Assembly: GCF_900109045.1 (NCBI RefSeq)
Contig: NZ_FNYL01000004.1
Location: 542,055 to 606,054, forward strand
Direction of reading: 5' to 3'
Length of the DNA: 64,000 bases
DNA from: Dyadobacter sp. SG02
GTDB taxonomy: Bacteria > Bacteroidota > Bacteroidia > Cytophagales > Spirosomataceae
Shown: positions 53,076-61,648 of the stretch, one piece after another
How the letters are laid out: each line of letters begins with the position of its first letter
How positions within the stretch are numbered: position 1 is the stretch's first letter
Notes under the pieces: generated by a model
Seen by the model: the letters and a program-made list of their open reading frames with translations, nothing else
Databases searched by the model: none
Told to the model about the DNA's origin: nothing
Translations under genes and position numbers: made by a program

Positions 53076-53435
53076 ATGAAATTCACGACCGGTATAAGCC
53101 TCCTGGCGCTCTTTTCGCTGCTGTTTTCGGCCTGCTCCGAAGAGGAAAAGCCACCGAAAGGCACATTATCTGAGGACAAGATGGCAGCCATCCTGACCGA
53201 CGTCCACCTGGCCGAATCGCGCGTGAACCGTTTGCAGCTCAAATCGCTCGATTCGTCGCTCATGATATTTAACCGTTTGAAAAGTGATATCTGGAAAAAG
53301 CACAAGGTTGATACGACGGCATACCGCGAGAGCTATTCTTACTATATGAGCCATCCCGAGCGCATGACGACCATTTACGAAAAAGTGAACAAGAAAATTG
53401 AGGATCGGGAGAAAAATAACAATATTAAGCTCTGA
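53076..53435 (+). CDS. DUF4296 lipoprotein
   Basis: 119 residues. Lipobox LLFSACSE at about 17-24 gives a lipoprotein signal. The DUF4296 body carries KMAAILTDVHLAESRV and YRESYSYYMSHPERMTTIYEKV, the conserved family block. Small Bacteroidota lipoproteins of unknown function. It is 55 bp upstream of the mannosyltransferase-like gene. Confidence 0.85.
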   Translation: MKFTTGISLLALFSLLFSACSEEEKPPKGTLSEDKMAAILTDVHLAESRVNRLQLKSLDSSLMIFNRLKSDIWKKHKVDTTAYRESYSYYMSHPERMTTIYEKVNKKIEDREKNNNIKL

Positions 53436-53490
53436 ATTTTTTGTATCGCGCTCTATACTACGCATTTAACTTCTAAACTGGACAATTTCT

Positions 53491-54252
53491 GTGAACGATT
53501 GCATTGTAGTTATCCCTACCTACAACGAACTTGAAAATGTTGAAGCCATTATCCGGAAGGTTTTCAGCCTGAAACATCCGTTTGACCTGTTGATTATAGA
53601 CGACGGGTCGCCGGACGGCACCGCAGGGATTGTCAAGGAGTTAATGAAGGAATTTTCAGGCCTTCACCTCGTAGAAAGAAAGGGAAAACTGGGTCTGGGT
53701 ACCGCTTACATCCACGGCTTCAAATGGGCGCTAGAAAAAGGGTATAATTATATTTTCGAAATGGATGCCGACTTCTCGCATCCGCCAGAGGACCTGATCC
53801 GCCTGTACAACGCGTGTGCGAACGAAGGCCACGATGTGGCGGTTGGCTCGCGGTATATTACCGGCGTGAATGTGGTGAACTGGCCGATCAACCGCGTTTT
53901 GATGTCCTATTTCGCAGGATATTACGTTCGGACGATCACCGGAATGCCGATCATGGACCCTACTGCCGGTTTCATCTGCTACACCGCCAAAGTGCTGAAT
54001 ACGATCAATCTCGACAATATCCGGTTTATCGGTTACGCATTCCAGATCGAGATGAAGTTTAACTCGTGGAAATACGGTTTCAGCATTACCGAGGTACCGA
54101 TCATCTTCACCGACCGTACCAAAGGCGCCTCAAAAATGTCAAAAGGCATTTTCAAGGAAGCCATCTTTGGTGTGATCACATTGAAAATCAACAGTTATTT
54201 CAAAAGGTATATCCCTAAGCATTCAGCTCAGAAATTGCCAGCCAACTCATAA
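53491..54252 (+). CDS. Polyprenol-monophosphomannose synthase-like glycosyltransferase
   Basis: 253 residues from a GTG at 53491 (MNDCIVVIPTYNELENVEAI). GT2 enzyme of the dolichol-phosphate mannosyltransferase group: DDGSPDGTAGIV (about 37-48), GLGTAYIHGFKWAL, the metal site EMDADFSHPPEDL (about 90-102), GSRYITG. It likely moves mannose from GDP-mannose to a lipid carrier for lipoproteins or glycans. It ends with the short soluble form, without a C-terminal multi-span region. The last 38 bp overlap the end of the opposite M20 peptidase gene. Confidence 0.92.
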   Translation: MNDCIVVIPTYNELENVEAIIRKVFSLKHPFDLLIIDDGSPDGTAGIVKELMKEFSGLHLVERKGKLGLGTAYIHGFKWALEKGYNYIFEMDADFSHPPEDLIRLYNACANEGHDVAVGSRYITGVNVVNWPINRVLMSYFAGYYVRTITGMPIMDPTAGFICYTAKVLNTINLDNIRFIGYAFQIEMKFNSWKYGFSITEVPIIFTDRTKGASKMSKGIFKEAIFGVITLKINSYFKRYIPKHSAQKLPANS

Positions 54253-55408
54253 GGCCGGTCGAAATTTCGAGAGCGCTTTCGTCGATATCGAATGTAGGTG
54301 TGTGCACGCCGGAAATGATTCCGCGTGCCTCATTGCGCGTTCCCAGGCGGTAGAAGCACGAGTCGACTACCTGTGAGTAAAATGCGAAATCTTCGCCGGC
54401 CATCCAGAGGTCGAGGTCGATGACGTTTTCGGCGCCCATGTAGCCAATGGCGGCAGTTCTGGTGCGTCTGGTCAGTTCAGGATGGTTTTTCAGGAAAGGA
54501 TAACCTTTCACGATTTCGAATTCGCAACTTCCGCCCATCGCTTCGGCGATATTTTCAGCCATTTTCTTCATGCGGCGCAGACCGTCCTCACGCCATTCCT
54601 CGTCCATACACCGCCACGTTCCCTGAATGGTAACTTCATTGGGAATCACATTCGTCACGCCATCGGCAATGAAACGGCCGAATGAGAGTACCGACGGATT
54701 GGCAGGGTTGCGATTGCGGCTGATGATCTGCTGCAATGCAACTATGATGTGGGACGCCATTAAAACCGGATCCACCAACTGGTGTGGCGCCGCTGCGTGG
54801 CCTCCTTTTCCTTTCACAGTCAGATACAATTCGTCGGTGCTGGCCATATACATTCCCTCGCGGAAACCGATTTTACCCACCGGGATATTAGGAGCCACGT
54901 GCTGGCCTACCATGCTGGCGGGTCTGGGATTTTCCAGAACACCTTCCTTGATCATCAATGAAGCGCCGCCCGGTGCTTTTTCCTCGGCCGGTTGGAACAC
55001 CAACTTGATCGTACCCTCGAACTCCTCGCGCAGTGCGTGCAGGATACGCGCCGTACCCAGGAGCGACGACGTGTGCACATCGTGCCCACACGCATGCATC
55101 ACACCCGGGATCGTTGATTTATAAGGCACATCGTTCGCTTCAAGGATCGGCAATGCGTCCATATCGGCACGCAGGCCGACGATTTTTTTACCAGGATTAC
55201 GCCCTTCGATGATCGCTACCACGCCCGTTCCGGCAATGCCTTCTTCGGGTTGAAGGCCAATTGCTGTGAGCTCCGATGCAACGTATTTAGCCGTTTTGAA
55301 CTCTTCGAATGATAACTCGGGGTTACTATGCAAATGATGGCGGTGGGCAATAATGTCTTCCGACTGATCCTTGGCAAGCGCTTTGATTTTTTCCTGAAGC
55401 TGGGACAT
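54215..55408 (-). CDS. M20-family amidohydrolase (N-acyl amino-acid hydrolase type)
   Basis: 397 residues. Metallopeptidase of the M20D/HipO group. Metal and catalytic motifs: GLRADMDALPI (about 73-83), MHACGHDVHTSSLLGTA (about 104-120), QPAEEKAPGGASLMI (about 135-150), VGQHVAPN, and the C-terminal MAGEDFAFYSQ. It hydrolyses N-acylated amino acids such as acetyl, hippuryl or indole-3-acetyl amides. A cytoplasmic enzyme, no signal peptide. Tail-to-tail overlap with the mannosyltransferase-like gene. Confidence 0.93.
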   Translation of the reverse strand: MSQLQEKIKALAKDQSEDIIAHRHHLHSNPELSFEEFKTAKYVASELTAIGLQPEEGIAGTGVVAIIEGRNPGKKIVGLRADMDALPILEANDVPYKSTIPGVMHACGHDVHTSSLLGTARILHALREEFEGTIKLVFQPAEEKAPGGASLMIKEGVLENPRPASMVGQHVAPNIPVGKIGFREGMYMASTDELYLTVKGKGGHAAAPHQLVDPVLMASHIIVALQQIISRNRNPANPSVLSFGRFIADGVTNVIPNEVTIQGTWRCMDEEWREDGLRRMKKMAENIAEAMGGSCEFEIVKGYPFLKNHPELTRRTRTAAIGYMGAENVIDLDLWMAGEDFAFYSQVVDSCFYRLGTRNEARGIISGVHTPTFDIDESALEISTGLMSWLAISELNA

Positions 55409-55555
55409 GATATTGAAGTACTACGGGTTGTCTTTACAAAACATTCAAAGGTAATAATAAAAAAATGGCGCGGTATCGTCACCATGCAACAGAAAACACA
55501 TCGCCCATTTGCTAAGAACGCGCCTCGCATTGGCTGGTGTTCCAAAGAAAAAGGG

Positions 55556-55563
55556 TAATTTTG
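55556..55563 (+). promoter_or_regulatory. Probable -7 box of the methyltransferase gene
   Basis: TAATTTTG fits TAnnTTTG and is 31 bp before the ATG at 55594. An ATTG about 23 bp upstream (55529-55532) is a weak -33 match. It could head the 55.6-60.0 kb glycan-type run. Confidence 0.5.
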
Positions 55564-55593
55564 ACCGGATATGAATCAATCAGACACGCAAAA

Positions 55594-56475
55594 ATGAATC
55601 AACAGGAGTTTTTAGAATCACTGGTTTGCCCACGCACAGGAACCCCTTTAACCATAGCCGAAGACGGCAAATCTCTCAAAAGCGAAGACGGCACAGTTTA
55701 TGAAGTTGGAGACACCGGCATTGTCAATATGCTGTATCCCAAAGAATTGCTACCCGAAGATGCCCGCGAACAATACTTGTACGACCAGGCTTTCCTTCGC
55801 TACGACAAAGGCGTTTCCTGGGTTTTCGAAACCCTGAACCATTCGGATGAAGCTGCTACCCGCCGCTTTTTTATTGATCTGATGGAGCTGAAACCGGGCA
55901 TGAAAGCCCTCGAAGTAGGCGCCGGAACCGGTAAGGATTCTGCATTGATCCTCGACAAAGTAAGGCCCGGCGGAACTGCCGTGTTGTCCGACCTTTCGCC
56001 TAATATGTTGAAACTGGCGCAGGAAAAACTCGATACCAGCGATCTTGACGTGCATTACTTCCTCGGAAACGGCTCTTACCTGCCCTTCCCGGACGATACT
56101 TTCGACGCCGTGTTCCATTTCGGAGGCATTAATACCTTTTCGGAACGGAAACGCGCATTCGACGAGCTGACCCGCGTGGTTAAACCCGGTGGAAAAGTGG
56201 TGGTAGGCGATGAAAGTGTAGCCCCGTGGCTTCGGAACACTCCTACTTACGCTACTTTGCTGAAAGCGAACCCATTGTTCCGCGCGGAGGTGCCCCTTGA
56301 AGACGTTCCGACCAATATCGAGAACTTCAAGCTGCATTACGTGTTTGGAAATGCATTTTATGTGATGGAATACCGCGTAACCGCAAAAGCGCCGGAAGTG
56401 GATATCGATCTGCCTATCCCGGGCAAAGATTTCGTTGATAACTGGCGCCTGCGTGCTGAAAAAGCAGTCGACTAA
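55594..56475 (+). CDS. Class I SAM methyltransferase with Trm112-like N-terminus
   Basis: 293 residues from ATG 55594. N-terminal Cys-containing strand region LESLVCPRTGTPLTIAED resembles the Trm112/zinc-ribbon activators fused to some UbiE-type methyltransferases. SAM site: MKALEVGAGTGKDSALILDK (about 106-125), then LSDLSPNMLKLAQ and VFHFGGINTFSERKRA. UbiE/ubiquinone, glycolipid or glycan substrates are all possible. It is the first gene of a co-directional run with a beta-propeller, a PhyH oxygenase and two GT2 genes. Confidence 0.83.
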   Translation: MNQQEFLESLVCPRTGTPLTIAEDGKSLKSEDGTVYEVGDTGIVNMLYPKELLPEDAREQYLYDQAFLRYDKGVSWVFETLNHSDEAATRRFFIDLMELKPGMKALEVGAGTGKDSALILDKVRPGGTAVLSDLSPNMLKLAQEKLDTSDLDVHYFLGNGSYLPFPDDTFDAVFHFGGINTFSERKRAFDELTRVVKPGGKVVVGDESVAPWLRNTPTYATLLKANPLFRAEVPLEDVPTNIENFKLHYVFGNAFYVMEYRVTAKAPEVDIDLPIPGKDFVDNWRLRAEKAVD

Positions 56476-56515
56476 GCATTACGCCATTTTTCAATACCAA
56501 AAATTCAACGTTCCG

Positions 56516-57451
56516 ATGTGGGTTAAAAAAGGAGTTATTTATAAACCTGACGGCAGTCTGGCGCACAGTCAGAGCCATGCGCAGGTGCCATTTGCCTATA
56601 AACACAAGGATTTTCTGAGGATCTATTTCTCGACAAGGGATAACAGCACCCAATCGCGGCCGACATTCATAGATGTGGATTACGACGATCCCAAAAAGAT
56701 CCTTTACATACACGACAAGCCCGTGCTCGAACTCGGTGGCCCGGGTGAATACGACGAAACCGGCGCAATGCCAGCCTGGTTTGTCGACCGCCCGAACGGC
56801 GACATCTGGCTCTATTACACCGGCTGGAACCGTACCTGGAACTCCTACCGTTTATCAATGGGCTTGTCGGTAAGCCACGACGGTGGTATCACATTCAAAA
56901 AGATGTTCCGTGGCCCCATTATGGACCGCAGCATCGAAAACCCGCTCTGGGCCGCGCAGCCTTCGGTGTTGATCGACGATGACGGAACCTGGCGCATGTG
57001 GTACATCTCGGGCCACAAATGCGAGGTGATCCACGATTACCCCGAGCCTTACTACCGCGCACAATCGGCAACTTCCAAAGACGGTATCCGCTGGGAGATC
57101 AGCGACATTCCGACATTGGATTTCGACGACTTCCTGCACGCAGTAGGCCGCCCGAGTGTTTTCAAGGAAGATGGTATTTACAAAATGTACTATTCCTACC
57201 GCCATTCCCGCGACTACCGCACCGACCGCAACCAGAGCTATCGCCTGGGCTACGCCGAGTCGGCCGACGGCACGACCTGGGAGCGTAAGGACCATTTGGT
57301 AGGCATCGCGAAATCCGACAACCCGGAAGATTTCGACTACGAAATGATCGATTATGCCAATTTCTACCAGCACAATGGCAAGCGCTACCTCCTTTATAAT
57401 GGTAATGGCTTCGGCGCGGCGGGATTTGGTTATGCGGTTTGGGAAGATTAA
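56516..57451 (+). CDS. Five-bladed beta-propeller glycosidase-like protein (GH32/43/130-like)
   Basis: 311 residues from ATG 56516 (WVKKGVIYKPDGSLAHSQSH). The repeats of the five-bladed propeller fold are visible, with two glycoside-hydrolase-type hot spots GEYDETGAMPAWF and GAAQPSV-like AAQPSVLIDDDGTW, plus HAVGRPSVFKEDG and YYTGWNRTW. It has the acidic residues expected of GH43/GH130-type enzymes (D/E in EYDE, IDDDG, EDG), but I cannot assign a family. No signal peptide, so it would act in the cytoplasm, for example on an activated or lipid-linked sugar. Probably part of the surface-glycan run. Confidence 0.7.
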   Translation: MWVKKGVIYKPDGSLAHSQSHAQVPFAYKHKDFLRIYFSTRDNSTQSRPTFIDVDYDDPKKILYIHDKPVLELGGPGEYDETGAMPAWFVDRPNGDIWLYYTGWNRTWNSYRLSMGLSVSHDGGITFKKMFRGPIMDRSIENPLWAAQPSVLIDDDGTWRMWYISGHKCEVIHDYPEPYYRAQSATSKDGIRWEISDIPTLDFDDFLHAVGRPSVFKEDGIYKMYYSYRHSRDYRTDRNQSYRLGYAESADGTTWERKDHLVGIAKSDNPEDFDYEMIDYANFYQHNGKRYLLYNGNGFGAAGFGYAVWED

Positions 57452-57547
57452 TATTCTGAAATAACCTGAGGCAGGTCATAGCCTCAGCAACAATGGCGAG
57501 ATAATTTTGAAGAAATCACCATTAAATGTCACAAACGTGATCGCACA

Positions 57548-58366
57548 ATGAGTACACTTCAGGAGCAGTTCAACCGAGATGGTTATGTCCTTTTGAGAAA
57601 CCAACTCGACAAGGACGTCATTAATGCAATATATACCGATGCCCGCCAGATTTTTGCGACGCAGATCAAGCGCGTAACGGGCAAAACCGTCGATATCGAC
57701 GACCGCGATACCTTCGAAAACGCGATGTTCGAGTTCTTCGAAAAAGACTTCGATGGTTTCGTAAGCACAGGCAAAACGGTTCAGCATTCGTTCCCGCTGC
57801 ACCGCTTGGGCGTGGATCCGGTGATCGAAAACCTTTTGAAAGATGTCGGCCTTTCCGCACCCATTATCGGCGCACGCGCGGCCATGCAGTTCAACAGCCG
57901 CTTTTTGTCGAAGGACGGCAGCAAGCATTGGAAACTCGACGCACACCAGGACTGGCGGACGGGTCAGGGCTCGCTCGACAGCGCGGTGATCTGGTTCCCG
58001 ATGGTCGATGCAGGGGCTGATATCGGCGCGTTGCAGGTGATCCCGGGCAGCCATAAGATCGGCTTGCAGGCTTCGACGACCTCCGGTTATCAGGGAGGCA
58101 TTACTGTTGAGTTAAAGGATGAAGACTTTGTTCAAACCGAATTCAAAGTCGGTGATATCCTCATTTTCTCGGCATTCCTCATCCACCAGTCGGGTAACAA
58201 CATTACCAACAACATCCGCTGGTCCGTTCAGCTGCGTTACAACAATCTCGACGAGCCGACATTCATCGAGCGCGGCTACCCGATGGCGTACATTTATAAA
58301 CCCGAAACAGAGCTCGTAACCCCGAATTTCCCGACGGTGGAGCAACTGAAAGAGGTTTTTAGCTAA
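57548..58366 (+). CDS. Phytanoyl-CoA dioxygenase family (PhyH) Fe(II)/2OG oxygenase
   Basis: 272 residues. Fe(II) ligands in HxD form: KLDAHQDWRTG (H-x-D, about 135-140), and the distal His in FSAFLIHQSGNN (about 217) with the 2-oxoglutarate arginine in NIRWSVQLRYN (about 225-235). VIPGSHKIG and VDAGADIGALQVIPGSH are typical of the family. It likely hydroxylates or oxidises a sugar or lipid group; PhyH enzymes recur in glycan and natural-product clusters. Its 5' leader holds a 7-bp hairpin CTGAGGC / GCCTCAG (57466-57487). Confidence 0.9.
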   Translation: MSTLQEQFNRDGYVLLRNQLDKDVINAIYTDARQIFATQIKRVTGKTVDIDDRDTFENAMFEFFEKDFDGFVSTGKTVQHSFPLHRLGVDPVIENLLKDVGLSAPIIGARAAMQFNSRFLSKDGSKHWKLDAHQDWRTGQGSLDSAVIWFPMVDAGADIGALQVIPGSHKIGLQASTTSGYQGGITVELKDEDFVQTEFKVGDILIFSAFLIHQSGNNITNNIRWSVQLRYNNLDEPTFIERGYPMAYIYKPETELVTPNFPTVEQLKEVFS

Positions 58367-58373
58367 AATTAGA

Positions 58374-59204
58374 ATGAAACTTTCCGTTTGCGTCCCGACG
58401 TACAACCACGAGCAATACATAGGCAAAATGCTGGAAGGCGCATTCATGCAGCAAACCAGCTTCGATTTTGAAATTGTAATCGGGGATGATGCCTCTACCG
58501 ACGCGACGCCGGAGATTATTCGCAAATATTCTGCACAGAAGCCCGGCGTGATCCGGGCTTTTCTGCATTCTGAAAACCAGGGCCCGAAAGAGCCCCGCGA
58601 GTTTGCCGGGCGCAACAATGTGCTGCAACTACTGAAAGCCTGCAAAGGCGAATACGTAGCCATGTGCGAAGGCGACGATTACTGGACCGACCCATTAAAA
58701 TTGCAAAAACAGGTCGATTTCCTCGATCAGAACCGTGATTTTGCTGTTTGCCATCACAATATGGAGGTCATTTACGAAGATGGCTCACCTTCACATTTCT
58801 TCAACGCGGCCGATCAGAAAGCGGTTTCTACCATTGAAGATTTACTGGAAGACAAATGGTTTATGGCCACAGCCAGCTGGGTTTACCGCAACCATTTCCT
58901 CACCGAAGACTTCGCCGAATGGCACGCCAAAGCCGCGGCAGGCGATTGGGCGATCATGTTCCAACTGGCTGCGAAAGGCAAGATCGGGTATTTACCTGAT
59001 GTCATGGGCGTCTACCGCAAGCATAGTGCGGGCCTGAGCAATGTACACGCACACACGAATTTTAAGTTTTTACAAAACAGAAAGGAGATGTTTGAAAACG
59101 TAGGCAAATGGCTCGACGGACGCTATAATGCGACTGTCAACCAGACCCTGCAACGCTACGACAAGCTCCTTACCAGCCTTGAAAAAATTGGCAGTTCGAA
59201 TTAA
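58374..59204 (+). CDS. Family 2 glycosyltransferase
   Basis: 276 residues. GT-A hallmarks: LSVCVPTYNHEQYIGKMLEG, VIGDDASTDATPEII (about 35-49), MCEGDDYWTDPLKL (DxD-type, about 97-110), FMATASWVYRNHFLTED. This matches the family of O-antigen/capsule transferases, often with N-terminal GT2 only. It is 7 bp after the oxygenase gene and 38 bp before the next GT2 gene; all are probably co-transcribed. Donor sugar unknown. Confidence 0.91.
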   Translation: MKLSVCVPTYNHEQYIGKMLEGAFMQQTSFDFEIVIGDDASTDATPEIIRKYSAQKPGVIRAFLHSENQGPKEPREFAGRNNVLQLLKACKGEYVAMCEGDDYWTDPLKLQKQVDFLDQNRDFAVCHHNMEVIYEDGSPSHFFNAADQKAVSTIEDLLEDKWFMATASWVYRNHFLTEDFAEWHAKAAAGDWAIMFQLAAKGKIGYLPDVMGVYRKHSAGLSNVHAHTNFKFLQNRKEMFENVGKWLDGRYNATVNQTLQRYDKLLTSLEKIGSSN

Positions 59205-59242
59205 TAATCTTTAATTTGTACTGTTTAACACGAAATACATTT

Positions 59243-60007
59243 ATGAAGCTAAGCGTCGTAATACCAGCATATAACGAAGAAGAATCGATCACTCACACGC
59301 TTGTATCTTTACACAATACATTAAATAAGTACAATATCCCCCACGAAATTTGCGTCACCAACGACAATTCGAAGGATGGAACATTGCGTGTGCTGGATGA
59401 GCTTTCACTTCAAATCCCTACATTGGTTTATTACACCAATCCCGGCCCGAATGGCTTCGGTTATGCGGTTCGCTACGGTTTGGAACGGTTTAAAGGTGAT
59501 TGTGTGGCCGTTTTCATGGCCGATATGTCCGATGATCCCGAGGATCTCGTGAAGTTTTATTACAAAATGCTGGAAGGCGATTACGACTGCGTTTTCGGTT
59601 CGCGCTGGGAAAAAGGCGGCCAGGTGATCGATTATCCGGCATTAAAAAAGGTGATCAACCGCGTGGCGAATGCCATCGTGCGCATGGTAATGGGCATTAA
59701 ATACAATGATACTACTAATGCTTTCAAGCTCTACAAGCGCGAAACGATCGAGGGTATCAAACCATTTCTGGCACCTCACTTCAATTTGACCATTGAATTA
59801 CCCCTCAAAGCCATGGTACGCGGCTATAACTACGCCGTGGTGCCCAATAGCTGGACAAACCGGAAATACGGCGAATCGAAGCTGAAAATCAAGGAAATGG
59901 GGAGCAGGTACTTCTTTATATTGATGTACTGCCTCATCGAAAAATACTTCTCGCAAGGCGACTTCATGAAGAAAACCACCGCGCCGAAGAAGGAAGTCAG
60001 CCGGTAA
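59243..60007 (+). CDS. Family 2 glycosyltransferase, dolichol-phosphate mannose synthase type
   Basis: 254 residues from ATG 59243 (KLSVVIPAYNEEESITHTL); a TTG further up at 59216 is less likely. Metal and donor sites NDNSKDGTL (about 40) and FMADMSDDPEDLVKF (about 92-106), GSRWEKGG. C-terminal NSWTNRKYGESKLKIKEMGSRYFFILMYCLIEKYF ends with a hydrophobic, possibly membrane-associated helix. It would charge a lipid carrier with a sugar for the glycan built by this cluster. The opposite-strand membrane gene ends 7 bp after its stop. Confidence 0.91.
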   Translation: MKLSVVIPAYNEEESITHTLVSLHNTLNKYNIPHEICVTNDNSKDGTLRVLDELSLQIPTLVYYTNPGPNGFGYAVRYGLERFKGDCVAVFMADMSDDPEDLVKFYYKMLEGDYDCVFGSRWEKGGQVIDYPALKKVINRVANAIVRMVMGIKYNDTTNAFKLYKRETIEGIKPFLAPHFNLTIELPLKAMVRGYNYAVVPNSWTNRKYGESKLKIKEMGSRYFFILMYCLIEKYFSQGDFMKKTTAPKKEVSR

Positions 60008-60014
60008 TGCAAGA

Positions 60015-60464
60015 TTATTTAATCCACTCCTGGATGAATGTCATCTTGTGCGCAATGTAGGAGATCGCGAGCCCCCATACGAGCGCGCTCGCTGACATCC
60101 ACATGAATATCGAAGCCTTCGGTACACGGAATGCGACCGCCAGGATAGGCCCGAAAAGCGGCGTGAACAGCGGCGGCGTGAGGAATGCAATGCCGACGAT
60201 CCCGAATTTGCGCCAGATATTGACGGCAATGCGGTTGGTTTTGGTGAATTTTTTGGGTGGAGATTTTCGTTTTTTCTGAATGAGATTACGGATCGCCCCG
60301 CCCAGGTACGTGAGCACGAACACCGTGAACATCATACCCACAGCCGAGCAAAGGGCGGTTTCGATCCAGGTCAGTTTTAACACAACCCCCGCAATCGGCC
60401 CTCCGAAGAATTTCAATGTACTGGCAAGCGCAACAGACAAGTATTTAAGCAAGGTGGTTTTCAT
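60015..60464 (-). CDS. Small integral membrane protein
   Basis: 149 residues, four hydrophobic segments, with a basic stretch between (IQKKRKSPPKKFTKTNRIAV). The layout resembles small multi-drug export (COG2426-type) or DedA-like half-proteins, with the Pro/Gly-rich LTPPLFTPLFGPILAVAF motif, but the family is uncertain. It lies immediately downstream of dxr on the same strand, 1 bp apart, so translation may be coupled. Confidence 0.6.
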   Translation of the reverse strand: MKTTLLKYLSVALASTLKFFGGPIAGVVLKLTWIETALCSAVGMMFTVFVLTYLGGAIRNLIQKKRKSPPKKFTKTNRIAVNIWRKFGIVGIAFLTPPLFTPLFGPILAVAFRVPKASIFMWMSASALVWGLAISYIAHKMTFIQEWIK

Positions 60465-61625
60465 TTATACTTTGACCTGTATCATTTCGGAAGCAAAACG
60501 CCTTGTGGCCTCGTTCGTCTGAACGTAATCGTCGATTGAAGGATTCCCTATGAACACGATTTTGGCAAGGCTTTCGACAATAACGTCCGAAATATCCAGA
60601 AAACCAATCTTATCGTGCAGGAATGCGTCAACGGCAATTTCATTGGCAGCATTGACGATGCAAGCGGCATTTCCCCCTTTTTCTAAGGCTTCGTAGGCAA
60701 TTGCCAGGTTCCGGAATGTTTCCAGGTCGGGCTTTTCGAAGGTAAGCGTTGGGTAATCCATGAAATTGAACCGTGGAAAATCCGATTTCACTCTCAAAGG
60801 ATAATTGAGGGCATACTGAATGGGCAGTTTCATATCCGGCAACCCCATTTGCGCCTTGATACTCCCATCCCCGAACTGTACCAGCGAATGCACAATGCTC
60901 TGCGGATGCACGATCACGTCTATCTGCGAAGCATTCAGGTCAAAGAGCCATTTGGCTTCGATCACTTCCAGGCCCTTGTTCATCAGCGTCGCCGAATCGA
61001 TGGTGATCTTCGCGCCCATGCTCCAATTCGGGTGTTTGAGCGCCTGCGCCTTCGTAACGTGCGCGAGGAATGCGCGGTCTTTTCCTCGGAACGGACCACC
61101 TGAGGCAGTTAATATGATCTTTTCAATGCTATTCTCCCATTCTCCGGCAAGGCATTGGAATATCGCCGAATGCTCCGAATCGACGGGGTAAATGTTGACA
61201 TTATGCTGCTTCGCTAATGCGGTAATCACTTCACCGGCTACTACGAGCGTTTCTTTATTGGCTAATGCAATGTCTTTTCCAGCTTTGATAGCGTGAATGG
61301 TCGGTATCAGGCCCGCATAACCTACCATGGCCGTCAGCACCACATCCACATGATCCGATTCCACGACCGAAGCCAATGCGTCTGCGCCGTTGTATACTTT
61401 AATGCTGAAAGGAAAAAGAGCGGCTTTCACCCTTTCGTAATGCGCTTCATTGCAAATAACAACCTCATCCGGCTTGAATTTTACGGCCTGCTCAATGAGC
61501 AGATCCGCATTGCCGCCGGCGGTAAGCACCGAAACAGAAAAAATATCAGGGTGCGCGGCGATCACTTCGAGGGCCTGGGTACCGATAGAACCCGTCGAAC
61601 CTAATATGGCTACTCTTTTTTTCAT
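60465..61625 (-). CDS. dxr: 1-deoxy-D-xylulose-5-phosphate reductoisomerase
   Basis: Second step of the non-mevalonate isoprenoid pathway. 386 residues from ATG 61625 (KKRVAILGSTGSIGTQ); the frame is open far upstream to 61913, but that part overlaps the GH3 gene and has no similarity. NADPH site LGSTGSIGTQALEV (about 7-20), NKETLVVAGEV, PVDSEHSAIFQCLAGE (metal/substrate site), and LMNKGLEVIEAKWLF. Length is normal. The GH3 gene ends 24 bp upstream on the same strand. Confidence 0.96.
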   Translation of the reverse strand: MKKRVAILGSTGSIGTQALEVIAAHPDIFSVSVLTAGGNADLLIEQAVKFKPDEVVICNEAHYERVKAALFPFSIKVYNGADALASVVESDHVDVVLTAMVGYAGLIPTIHAIKAGKDIALANKETLVVAGEVITALAKQHNVNIYPVDSEHSAIFQCLAGEWENSIEKIILTASGGPFRGKDRAFLAHVTKAQALKHPNWSMGAKITIDSATLMNKGLEVIEAKWLFDLNASQIDVIVHPQSIVHSLVQFGDGSIKAQMGLPDMKLPIQYALNYPLRVKSDFPRFNFMDYPTLTFEKPDLETFRNLAIAYEALEKGGNAACIVNAANEIAVDAFLHDKIGFLDISDVIVESLAKIVFIGNPSIDDYVQTNEATRRFASEMIQVKV

Positions 61626-61648
61626 TGCATTCTCACTGTTAGGTTCGG

